Assembly: GCA_016840695.1 (NCBI GenBank)
Contig: JAEORV010000075.1
Coordinates: 1-7,077 of the forward strand
Source of the DNA: Promethearchaeota archaeon
GTDB lineage: Archaea > Asgardarchaeota > Lokiarchaeia > Sigyniarchaeales > SOKP01
Length of the DNA: 7,077 nucleotides
Direction: 5' to 3'
The notes below the pieces were generated by a model. The model was not told where the DNA came from. It did no database searches and was given only the letters and a program-made list of their open reading frames with translations. Each line of letters opens with the position of its first letter. Position 1 is the stretch's first letter. Below, in pieces: positions 1 to 5,944 of this stretch. The translations under genes and the position numbers were made by a program.

Positions 1-4
1 ATCA

Positions 5-796
5 ATGAGAACGTTCCCTTCTGATAATAAGAAGATTGTAATTAAAGTAAGCACCCAAATGATAACTGACGGGGTAGCTGAGATTTATCACGATAAAATC
101 AAGGTGCTGGTTATGGAAATAGCCGAATTGATTCGTGAGGGATATATCATAATATTAGTTACTAGTGGTGCGATAGGATGCGGACTTGCCAAGCTTGGAT
201 TAAAAAAACGACCAGATGACTACAAAAAACTTCAAGCTATTGCCTCAGTTGGACAAATTGTTTTAATGAGTCTTTATCAAGAAGAATTTAATAAACAGGG
301 TTTAGATATAGGACAAATTCTCCTCTCTGCTGATGATACTAAAGATTCTGCACGGAGAGCAAACATTAGAAATACTATAGAAGTTCTATTAGAAAAAGGG
401 ATAGTCCCCATTATCAATGAAAATGACACAGTGGCAATTGAAGAATTACGATATGGAGATAACGATAAACTTTCAGGTTTAGTTTCATTGCTCTTATTTG
501 TTGACCTTTTAATAATTTTAACTGATGTTGATGGATTATGCGACAAAAATCCTAATATTCATTCTGATTATCGTGTAATTGGTCAAGTTGATAATATAGA
601 TGATAAATTGGAAGAATTAGTTGAAGATATTGACGGAGGGATAACATTTGGTGGAATGAAGTCCAAAATCGAGACAATTAAAAAATTAACTAATGTAGGA
701 GTCTCGGCTATAATTACTTCGTTCAATAATGATAAGATATTGAGTAAAATATTAAAAGGAGAAGAACTTGGCACGTATTTTGTGGCTCAGAAATAA
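5..796 (+). CDS. proB: Glutamate 5-kinase-like protein (ProB), kinase domain only
   Basis: Predicted cytoplasmic amino-acid kinase that phosphorylates the gamma-carboxyl of glutamate with ATP, the first step of proline synthesis. The 263-residue product carries the family motifs in order: the phosphate-binding Lys14 in IVIKVST, TSGAIG at 53-58, INENDTVA at 137-144, YGDNDKLSG at 150-158, LTDVDGL at 172-178 and GGMKSK at 216-221. It stops just after the GTYF that ends the kinase domain, so the C-terminal PUA domain of the roughly 367-residue E. coli enzyme is absent; kinase-only ProB proteins are known. Two motifs deviate: the usual KVG(T/S) reads KVST, and GTGGM reads TFGGM. The ATG at base 5 leaves nine residues before the first strand, a normal length, but only four bases lie upstream, so an earlier start or a ribosome-binding site cannot be judged. 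The pathway partner proA lies downstream beyond one long gene. The family call is firm; glutamate specificity is less certain. Confidence 0.9.
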   Translation: MRTFPSDNKKIVIKVSTQMITDGVAEIYHDKIKVLVMEIAELIREGYIIILVTSGAIGCGLAKLGLKKRPDDYKKLQAIASVGQIVLMSLYQEEFNKQGLDIGQILLSADDTKDSARRANIRNTIEVLLEKGIVPIINENDTVAIEELRYGDNDKLSGLVSLLLFVDLLIILTDVDGLCDKNPNIHSDYRVIGQVDNIDDKLEELVEDIDGGITFGGMKSKIETIKKLTNVGVSAIITSFNNDKILSKILKGEELGTYFVAQK

Positions 797-882
797 AAAC
801 AAAAAAGAATAATAATTGAAGTAAATAAATACAGAATTAAAGAAACCTAAAAATAATAATTATTAAATCATAAAGTAGCTGG
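797..882 (+). promoter_or_regulatory. Short AT-rich spacer with possible promoter of the giant gene
   Basis: This 86-base spacer separates proB from the giant gene and is almost entirely A/T. A perfect 12-base palindrome, TAATAATTATTA, lies at 854-865, centred about 23 bases before the ATG at 883. That is roughly where an archaeal TATA box would sit for a leaderless transcript starting at or near the ATG. No Shine-Dalgarno sequence precedes 883 and no T-run terminator follows proB. The giant gene could therefore have its own promoter or be read through from proB. The palindrome uses only A and T, so chance occurrence is quite possible. Confidence 0.25.
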
Positions 883-3800
883 ATGTATATGACGTTTTAT
901 CTATCTTGGATGCCTCAATATTCTTATTTTGAAAATAAGATAAAGAATCCTTTTGATTTAGATAACGCAATAGAATATATTCAACAAAAGGTCAAGGAGA
1001 AGGAAATTTTTCAATCTAGTGAAATTTTATTTTGGTCACTATCCTTCTTACATCAGATAGGTAAAATAAAAATAGTCGATAAAAACCTAGTTAAGAAATA
1101 TATATTAACATTACAACACAAGGATGGAGGGTATAAACTTTCAGAGAGTTTTGAAAAACCTGATACTTGGAGCACGTTTTATTGCGTTGCAAGCTTGAAA
1201 ATATTGGAACTCGACGAAATAATTAGCAAAAATGATATAAACTTCGTTTTAAATGCACAAAATCGTGCGTCTGCTAGCGATGGGGGTTTTATTCATTGTC
1301 GACAAAAAGACTGTCATTTCAACTGCAATGCAAAGACTTCCGTAAAATCTAGTTTTTTTGCTCTGTCTACTTTAAAACTTCTCTATAAATTAAATGAGAT
1401 TGAAACGGATCCTTTAATAAAATTCTTGAAAAAAAGCGTCTCAGGACAAAAAGAACAGGTTTTTAAACTTTTCTCACTTGATATTTTAAATCAGCTAGAT
1501 AGCATGGAAAAGAATAAGTTTTTCAAGGAAATTTCTTCATGGCAAATACCTAAAAGTGGTTTTGGCAGCAGTGGAAAATTTCCTTCCATTGATTCTACTT
1601 TTTGGGCACTAATTAGTCTTGGATTATTAGGAGAGTTGAAAAATATTGACTTTGGCGGCGTTATAGAGTTTTTTCAAACAATGCAAAAGAATAATGGAGG
1701 ATTTACTGATCAATATACAAGCATTAGCTCGCAGGAACCAAGTTTATTGAGTACAATTCAAGGGCTCATTTGTATATATTACATATGGGATGTTTTAATT
1801 GATATTATCGAAAGAGAAATATTATCTGAAGCACGTCAATCAGTTAATATCTTTTTCAATCCGATTAGTAAGAAATATGCAGTACCTACTAAATTAGTAG
1901 AAGAGATTGTCAATTGGATGATCACAAACAAGTGGATTGAAGCGGAAATATCAAATAAAAGCGATGTTTTTCAGGAGTATTTTGATCAACAAAACGCTCT
2001 TACTCAAGAAATAATTAGAAAAATCAGAGAAAATGTGAAAAACAATCCAAAACAGAATATCCTTGATATAAATGAATTTAGTAAGCATTTTGAATTTTCT
2101 AACGCATTAGAAAGAGTGAAAATAGTTTTAAATGATTTAATCATAAATAAATTCTTTATTGGCAACATTACCCAATTAAAGAAAAAATTCATACTCGAAA
2201 ACTATTCAATCTTGGATAAACACGTCAAGTTCACTAAACCTGTTTCTTATTCAAAATTAATGAATGAAAAAAAACAGGTAATCGAAGCAAAATCAGAATT
2301 ACTGACCTTAAAAAGCAACATGACCGAATTTCTTCTTAATGCTTCGAGAATTATTCAAAAAATGGTTGTTCAAGAAGAGATCTTTGAAGCAAAAAAGAAA
2401 TTAAACGAATTTCTTGAGTTCACTGCTATCAAGATCCGCAGGTTTGAAGGTTTGATGGAGGAAATTAAATCTTCCCATCAATTTGTTGATTCAAGCAAGT
2501 TAATAAGTAAATTCGAAGAAAAATGGCCTCCGATCAAGGTATTTATAGATGATTCCTTTGCAGATTTCAAAACGAAATACATAGAGCGGATTCAAAAAAA
2601 AGAAAAATTTATCGATGATCGGAATGAGATGGAAAAAGAAAGTGACGACATCAATGTCTTGGAGAATTTATTAGCTACAAATATTGAGAAACTAGAAAGA
2701 TATCAAACTGAAATCCAAAACTTCTTTTTAAAGAATTATACAAATCATAAATCTACTTTAAAATTAATTGAAACTCTTTCAAGCGATATAGAAAAATCTA
2801 ATCTATTAATGAATTCTAATTTTTCTGAAATAGAACCAACCGTGTTATTCGACAAATACAAAAAGGAACTGGAAAAAATAATAATTACATGGACGAATAA
2901 ATGCGAAGAAGCCACCCAATATATTGGTTTTTATAAAAAAAAGGTTGAAAAACGAGAAGAGCTACACAAGAACATCGCTGATAAGGCAGCGGAACTTCAG
3001 AAATTTATCGACATTAATAATGAAAAAATTGCCAAGTTAATAGATAAAAATGAATTTCAAAAAAGTTCGAAATTATTGGATGAAACGACCTCAAAATTTA
3101 ACAATCTCTTAAATAATGAAGATAAAACGCTTAACGAGCAGTTAGATGATATAAATAGGAAAATAATGGAATTTCCTAAGTTTTCTAGCGATATTATAGC
3201 AGATTGGAACCATATGTTAAAAGGAAAAGAAATTAAATGGAACAATGTTGTAGTAGAGCTAAGAAAGAAGCTCCATTCAGATAAAGAGGTAGCTAAGAAA
3301 GAAGAATTGGACTTGAATTTAAAGGATAAAGTGGAAGATATTGGTTGGTTCATGGATAACATGAAAAAAACAGTTCTAAAATTAATTGAAACAAAAAACT
3401 TCTCTGATGCCGAAGATAAAACTAATGACATGTATGCAGAAATTAGTCAAAAAATAAAAGACTGTGATGATGAATTTAAAGAATTCATAAAAAACCAAAA
3501 ACCCGAATTTAAAAAAATTCGAGATACTGTAAAAGATTTAATTGAATTCTGGGACAAGGAGAAAAAACAGTTAAATAATGTATTGAATGACATTAAAAAA
3601 GAATTGGAAAACAAATTAGATATCACGGGATCCATAGATAAAAAAACCGAATTGCATGAATTGATCGAATCTCAAATAGCTGAATTAGAAGAAAGGTTAT
3701 CAAAGTTAGAACCAAAATACGCTAAAATTCTTCATTCTGGAACAAATATTGACGAAATCGAATCAAATTTCCAAGAGGATTTCTCAAAACTCCGTTTATC

Positions 3801-4635
3801 TTTAAAATCACTGGACAATCAAGTAAAAAGCTCAATTAAAACAGTTTCTCGTATATATGAAGAATTTAATAAAATTATCATTGAAGAAGTTGATTTTTGG
3901 AACATATTGAAGCTTGCTACGCAGAAAAAAATAGATGCGGTTCACGATCAAATTGGTGAAGAAATTTTCATCAGGAGAGTTCAGTTCGTTGTCAACGCTT
4001 TTACCGGTAAGAAAATCGAGTTGAGTTATCTGGCAAAAGTAATGAACATGAAACTAAAACCATTAAAATTAAAATTAATTAACCTTATCTCTAATTCTAA
4101 ACTCGTTGGTGAATTAGATTCAAGCACGGATACTTTAATCTTAAAAGAAACCAAAACAGATGACAAATTTATAACCAAAAGGAAAAAAGTTGTAAAAGCT
4201 GAAAGCACTGAAGAAGAAACGGATCCAATTAAAGAAGATCTTTTAAGCTTGCGCTATTTAATGGTCATTCATAATGAAGTAGGGGCAACGGTATATAATA
4301 GAAAACTGGGGACCTGGCAAATGGACTCCGATTTAATTGGCGGATTTTTGACAGCAATGCAAGATTTCAGTTTGGAAATCAAAAAGAAGCGAATACCCAT
4401 CGAGAGAATGGAGTACGAGGAGTTTGAAATCATGTTGGAACAAGGTAAATACATTTTGGTGGCTTTATTTATCGATGGAAAGGGTTCAGATTGGCTGCGT
4501 AAAAAGCAACAGTTATATGTCAAGAAATTTGAGAAATATTTCGAATCAAATTTAAAACACTGGAAAGGAGAGCTTACTTTTTTTAACAACTCTGGCTTCC
4601 TTGTAGATGAAGTTTTTGAATTGTATCGAGTATGA
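883..4635 (+). CDS. Giant multidomain protein: alpha/alpha-toroid, winged helices, spectrin-length helical repeats, longin-like C-terminus
   Basis: Not a recognised family as a whole; 1250 residues, with no signal peptide or clear membrane segment. Residues about 20-305 form prenyltransferase/terpene-cyclase-type toroid repeats, each a helix pair around a Gly-rich turn: QHKDGGY (78-84), ASDGGF (131-136), SGFGSSGKF (225-233) and QKNNGGF (268-274). Catalytic hallmarks are not seen: no DxDD of class II cyclases and no proper Zn triad of protein prenyltransferases. Residues about 306-432 look like two winged helices; 460-1010 are helical, charged and coiled-coil-like with a periodic Trp; 1025-1088 resemble another winged helix; 1090-1118 are a charged linker; 1119-1250 match the longin-like domain common in Asgard proteins. 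A scaffold or trafficking/regulatory role is inferred. The ATG at 883 has no Shine-Dalgarno; in-frame ATGs at 889 and 910 are alternatives. The gene lies between proB and proA, seven bases before the latter. Confidence 0.85.
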   Translation: MYMTFYLSWMPQYSYFENKIKNPFDLDNAIEYIQQKVKEKEIFQSSEILFWSLSFLHQIGKIKIVDKNLVKKYILTLQHKDGGYKLSESFEKPDTWSTFYCVASLKILELDEIISKNDINFVLNAQNRASASDGGFIHCRQKDCHFNCNAKTSVKSSFFALSTLKLLYKLNEIETDPLIKFLKKSVSGQKEQVFKLFSLDILNQLDSMEKNKFFKEISSWQIPKSGFGSSGKFPSIDSTFWALISLGLLGELKNIDFGGVIEFFQTMQKNNGGFTDQYTSISSQEPSLLSTIQGLICIYYIWDVLIDIIEREILSEARQSVNIFFNPISKKYAVPTKLVEEIVNWMITNKWIEAEISNKSDVFQEYFDQQNALTQEIIRKIRENVKNNPKQNILDINEFSKHFEFSNALERVKIVLNDLIINKFFIGNITQLKKKFILENYSILDKHVKFTKPVSYSKLMNEKKQVIEAKSELLTLKSNMTEFLLNASRIIQKMVVQEEIFEAKKKLNEFLEFTAIKIRRFEGLMEEIKSSHQFVDSSKLISKFEEKWPPIKVFIDDSFADFKTKYIERIQKKEKFIDDRNEMEKESDDINVLENLLATNIEKLERYQTEIQNFFLKNYTNHKSTLKLIETLSSDIEKSNLLMNSNFSEIEPTVLFDKYKKELEKIIITWTNKCEEATQYIGFYKKKVEKREELHKNIADKAAELQKFIDINNEKIAKLIDKNEFQKSSKLLDETTSKFNNLLNNEDKTLNEQLDDINRKIMEFPKFSSDIIADWNHMLKGKEIKWNNVVVELRKKLHSDKEVAKKEELDLNLKDKVEDIGWFMDNMKKTVLKLIETKNFSDAEDKTNDMYAEISQKIKDCDDEFKEFIKNQKPEFKKIRDTVKDLIEFWDKEKKQLNNVLNDIKKELENKLDITGSIDKKTELHELIESQIAELEERLSKLEPKYAKILHSGTNIDEIESNFQEDFSKLRLSLKSLDNQVKSSIKTVSRIYEEFNKIIIEEVDFWNILKLATQKKIDAVHDQIGEEIFIRRVQFVVNAFTGKKIELSYLAKVMNMKLKPLKLKLINLISNSKLVGELDSSTDTLILKETKTDDKFITKRKKVVKAESTEEETDPIKEDLLSLRYLMVIHNEVGATVYNRKLGTWQMDSDLIGGFLTAMQDFSLEIKKKRIPIERMEYEEFEIMLEQGKYILVALFIDGKGSDWLRKKQQLYVKKFEKYFESNLKHWKGELTFFNNSGFLVDEVFELYRV
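940..1797 (+). other. Alpha/alpha-toroid (prenyltransferase/squalene-cyclase-like) domain of the giant protein
   Basis: This segment covers residues 20-305. It holds about five to six helix pairs with a Gly-rich loop between helices and an aromatic/small-residue helix after it, for example TWSTFYCVASLKIL at 95-108, KSSFFALSTLKLL at 155-167 and DSTFWALISLGLL at 237-249. This is the pattern of the prenyltransferase beta subunit and squalene/terpene cyclase repeat. In the final repeat the His expected in active protein prenyltransferases (usually near YHT) is replaced by SLLSTIQGL, so catalysis of that type is unlikely. One repeat carries a Cys/His cluster at 138-148. The domain is probably a binding module; its ligand is unknown. 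Confidence 0.7.
2362..3912 (+). repeat. Five degenerate tandem helical repeats of spectrin-like length, protein level
   Basis: Within the helical part of the giant protein, Trp recurs at residues 548, 670, 775, 890 and 1006 (spacings 122, 105, 115 and 116). About 47-51 residues before each Trp lies a related helix with an aromatic or aliphatic residue followed by small and hydrophobic positions: IFEAKKKL (F501), NYTNHKSTL (Y619), EFQKSSKLL (F725), NFSDAEDKT (F840) and NIDEIESNF (I956). Both ladders keep step, which supports a true tandem duplication that has since diverged. The length and the single Trp per unit recall spectrin repeats, but homology is not claimed. Trp786 and Trp822 fall outside the ladder. 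The DNA itself is not visibly repetitive. Confidence 0.5.
3955..4146 (+). other. Probable winged-helix domain of the giant protein
   Basis: Residues about 1025-1088. A helix (RRVQFVVNAFTG) is followed by IELSYLAKVMN, a second helix, then LKLKLINLISNSKLVGELD and a strand-like TLIL. This order (helix, 'i.l..lA', helix, recognition-like helix ending in LI.n.kl.G.ld, wing) is typical of winged helices, including the versions used for protein-protein contact in PCI and cullin proteins. The same signature, ending LIINKFFIGNI, appears at residues 374-430. DNA binding and protein binding cannot be told apart from the sequence. Confidence 0.5.
4237..4632 (+). other. Longin-like domain at the C-terminus of the giant protein
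   Basis: Residues 1119-1250. The segment reads as strand (YLMVIHNEVG), strand (ATVYNRKLG), then a helix beginning DSDLIGGFLTAMQDFSLEI, strands MEYEEFEIMLEQG and YILVALFIDG, a long helix LRKKQQLYVKKFEKYF, and a final amphipathic helix (VDEVFELY). The LIsGFL.A...F.eEI helix, then the 'e...f.i.leegky...al...g' hairpin, is the pattern of longin-like domains repeatedly found in Asgard archaea. In eukaryotes longin and roadblock folds act in vesicle trafficking and small-GTPase regulation. A GTPase-related role here is an inference from that family knowledge. Confidence 0.6.
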
Positions 4636-4638
4636 GGT
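4634..4638 (+). promoter_or_regulatory. Shine-Dalgarno sequence of proA overlapping the stop codon of the giant gene
   Basis: GAGGT, four bases before the ATG at 4643, shares two bases with the TGA stop (4633-4635) of the upstream gene. It is the only convincing ribosome-binding site in the window. It fixes the proA start at 4643 rather than the in-frame ATG at 4607, which lies inside the giant gene. The arrangement implies translation of proA coupled to that of the giant gene. Confidence 0.75.
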
Positions 4639-4642
4639 TATT

Positions 4643-5899
4643 ATGCCAATCGAAGAAGAGATGAAAGAAATTGGAGAAAATGCCCAGAAAGCGGCTTTTA
4701 TTTTAAAAAACGTTGATTCAACTAAAAAAAATAACGCTCTATTGCGAATGGCTGATGATCTAGAAAAAAAAGCAGAGGAAATCGTTGAATCTAACAAAAA
4801 AGATTTAGAAAACGCAAAAGTAAACAATTTAGAGCAAGCTAAAATAGATAGGTTGGTATTAAATCCAGAAAAAATTCATAAAATTGCACAAGGATTGCGT
4901 GATATTGCAGCACTTCCAGACCCAATTAATGAAATAATTTCAAAGTGGCGTAGGCCAAACGGCATGGATATTTGTTTGGTAAGAGTACCATTAGGTGTTA
5001 TTGGAATAATTTACGAATCTCGTCCAAACGTAACTGCTGACGCTGCCGGATTATGTTTAAAGGCAGGCAACGCCATAGTTTTAAGAGGAGGTAGTGAAGC
5101 AATTAATTCTAATGTAATAATTGCGGATATTCTTCATGATGCTGCGGTTAAGGAAGGACTCCCGAAAAATTGTATTCAGATTATAAGGGATACGAATAGA
5201 GAGTATGTTGGTGCAATGCTCAAGTTAAAAGACTATATCGATGTAATTATCCCGAGAGGAGGTGAAGAGTTAATTCAAAGAGTTATTCAAAACTCAATGG
5301 TGCCAACAATAGAGACGGGAATTGGAATTGTTAGCCTCTTTGTGAATCACGACGCCGATTTGGAAATGGCAGAAAAAATAATCATCAATTCTAAATGCTC
5401 CTATCCTGCCGTCTGTAACGCATTAGATAAACTACTTGTTCACGAACAAATTAAAGATTCATTTATTCATTCCATAGTACGATCGTTAAGAAATAATGGG
5501 GTAGAAGTAAGGGGTTGTAGGATCACTCAAGAACTCGTACCTGATGTAATTCCCGCAACAGAAGAAGATTGGGGCGCAGAATATTTATCTTTAAAAATTT
5601 GCCTCCGGGTTGTCAAGGATATAGATGAAGCGATTACCATCATAACTAAATACGATTCTAAACATACGGAATCCATCCTTACTAAAAGTAAAGTAGATTC
5701 AGAAAAGTTCCTATATGAAGTTGACGCTGCTGCTGTTTACGTTAACGCTGCAACTCGATTAACAGATGGTGGTGTTTTTGGTTTAGGTGCCGAGATTGGA
5801 ATATCTACACAAAAATTACACGCAAGAGGTCCAATGGGCGTTAACCAACTCACATCAACGAAATATATTATTCATGGAAGTGGACAAATCCGAGAATAG
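4643..5899 (+). CDS. proA: Gamma-glutamyl phosphate reductase (ProA; glutamate-5-semialdehyde dehydrogenase)
   Basis: NADPH-dependent cytoplasmic enzyme that reduces gamma-glutamyl phosphate, the ProB product, to glutamate 5-semialdehyde, which cyclises towards proline. From the ATG at 4643 the product has 418 residues, matching the usual length (E. coli 417); an in-frame ATG at 4607 would add 12 residues overlapping the giant gene and lacks a ribosome-binding site. Family motifs are clear: YESRPNVTADAA (124-135), LRGGSEA (147-153), IPRGG (203-207), VPTIETG (220-226), the catalytic Cys258 in YPAVCNALDKLLVH, and the signature GAEIGISTQKLHARGPMG (382-399). Near the active site two usual elements differ: the GNCH after VIETGVG reads GIVS (228-231), and the QRP before the catalytic Cys reads SYP (253-255). 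The gene follows the giant gene by seven bases, so co-transcription and coupling are expected. The family call is firm; altered substrate preference is only a possibility. Confidence 0.95.
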   Translation: MPIEEEMKEIGENAQKAAFILKNVDSTKKNNALLRMADDLEKKAEEIVESNKKDLENAKVNNLEQAKIDRLVLNPEKIHKIAQGLRDIAALPDPINEIISKWRRPNGMDICLVRVPLGVIGIIYESRPNVTADAAGLCLKAGNAIVLRGGSEAINSNVIIADILHDAAVKEGLPKNCIQIIRDTNREYVGAMLKLKDYIDVIIPRGGEELIQRVIQNSMVPTIETGIGIVSLFVNHDADLEMAEKIIINSKCSYPAVCNALDKLLVHEQIKDSFIHSIVRSLRNNGVEVRGCRITQELVPDVIPATEEDWGAEYLSLKICLRVVKDIDEAITIITKYDSKHTESILTKSKVDSEKFLYEVDAAAVYVNAATRLTDGGVFGLGAEIGISTQKLHARGPMGVNQLTSTKYIIHGSGQIRE

Positions 5900-5906
5900 A
5901 ATTAAC

Positions 5907-5944
5907 AACCTTCATTATTAAGGTTTTGATGCTTTCGGTTTTTT
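5907..5944 (+). terminator. Probable transcription terminator after proA
   Basis: A perfect 6-base inverted repeat, AACCTT (5907-5912) and AAGGTT (5920-5925) with a 7-base loop, lies in the short gap between the convergent proA and ubiquitin-like genes. It is followed on the plus strand by TTTT (5924-5927) and by a run of six T at 5939-5944. Archaeal termination mainly needs T-tracts, so the plus-strand call is reasonable. No comparable T-run is seen for the minus-strand gene, although the hairpin is symmetrical. The repeat overlaps the last codons of the minus-strand gene. Confidence 0.45.

Noticed and set aside
277..546. Minus-strand open frame within proB
   Set aside because: It covers strongly conserved kinase motifs on the plus strand and has no features of its own.
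797..882. Riboswitch or small RNA between proB and the giant gene
   Set aside because: The 86 bases are nearly all A/T, with no stable G/C stems and no recognisable riboswitch core.
940..1797. Active squalene/terpene cyclase or protein prenyltransferase
   Set aside because: No DxDD motif, no proper D-x-C plus His zinc triad, and no partner alpha subunit; only the repeat fold is supported.
3057..3431. Minus-strand open frame of 124 codons inside the giant gene
   Set aside because: It is rich in Ser, Phe and Leu, as expected for the reverse reading of Lys/Glu-rich coding DNA, and shows no motif or start signal.
4269..4589. Minus-strand open frame opposite the longin-like region
   Set aside because: Composition is that of an antisense shadow, and the plus-strand reading has clear domain structure.
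4607..4642. Longer proA start at 4607 adding 12 residues
   Set aside because: It lies within the giant gene, has no ribosome-binding site, and would make ProA longer than usual, whereas the ATG at 4643 has GAGGT at good spacing and gives the family length.
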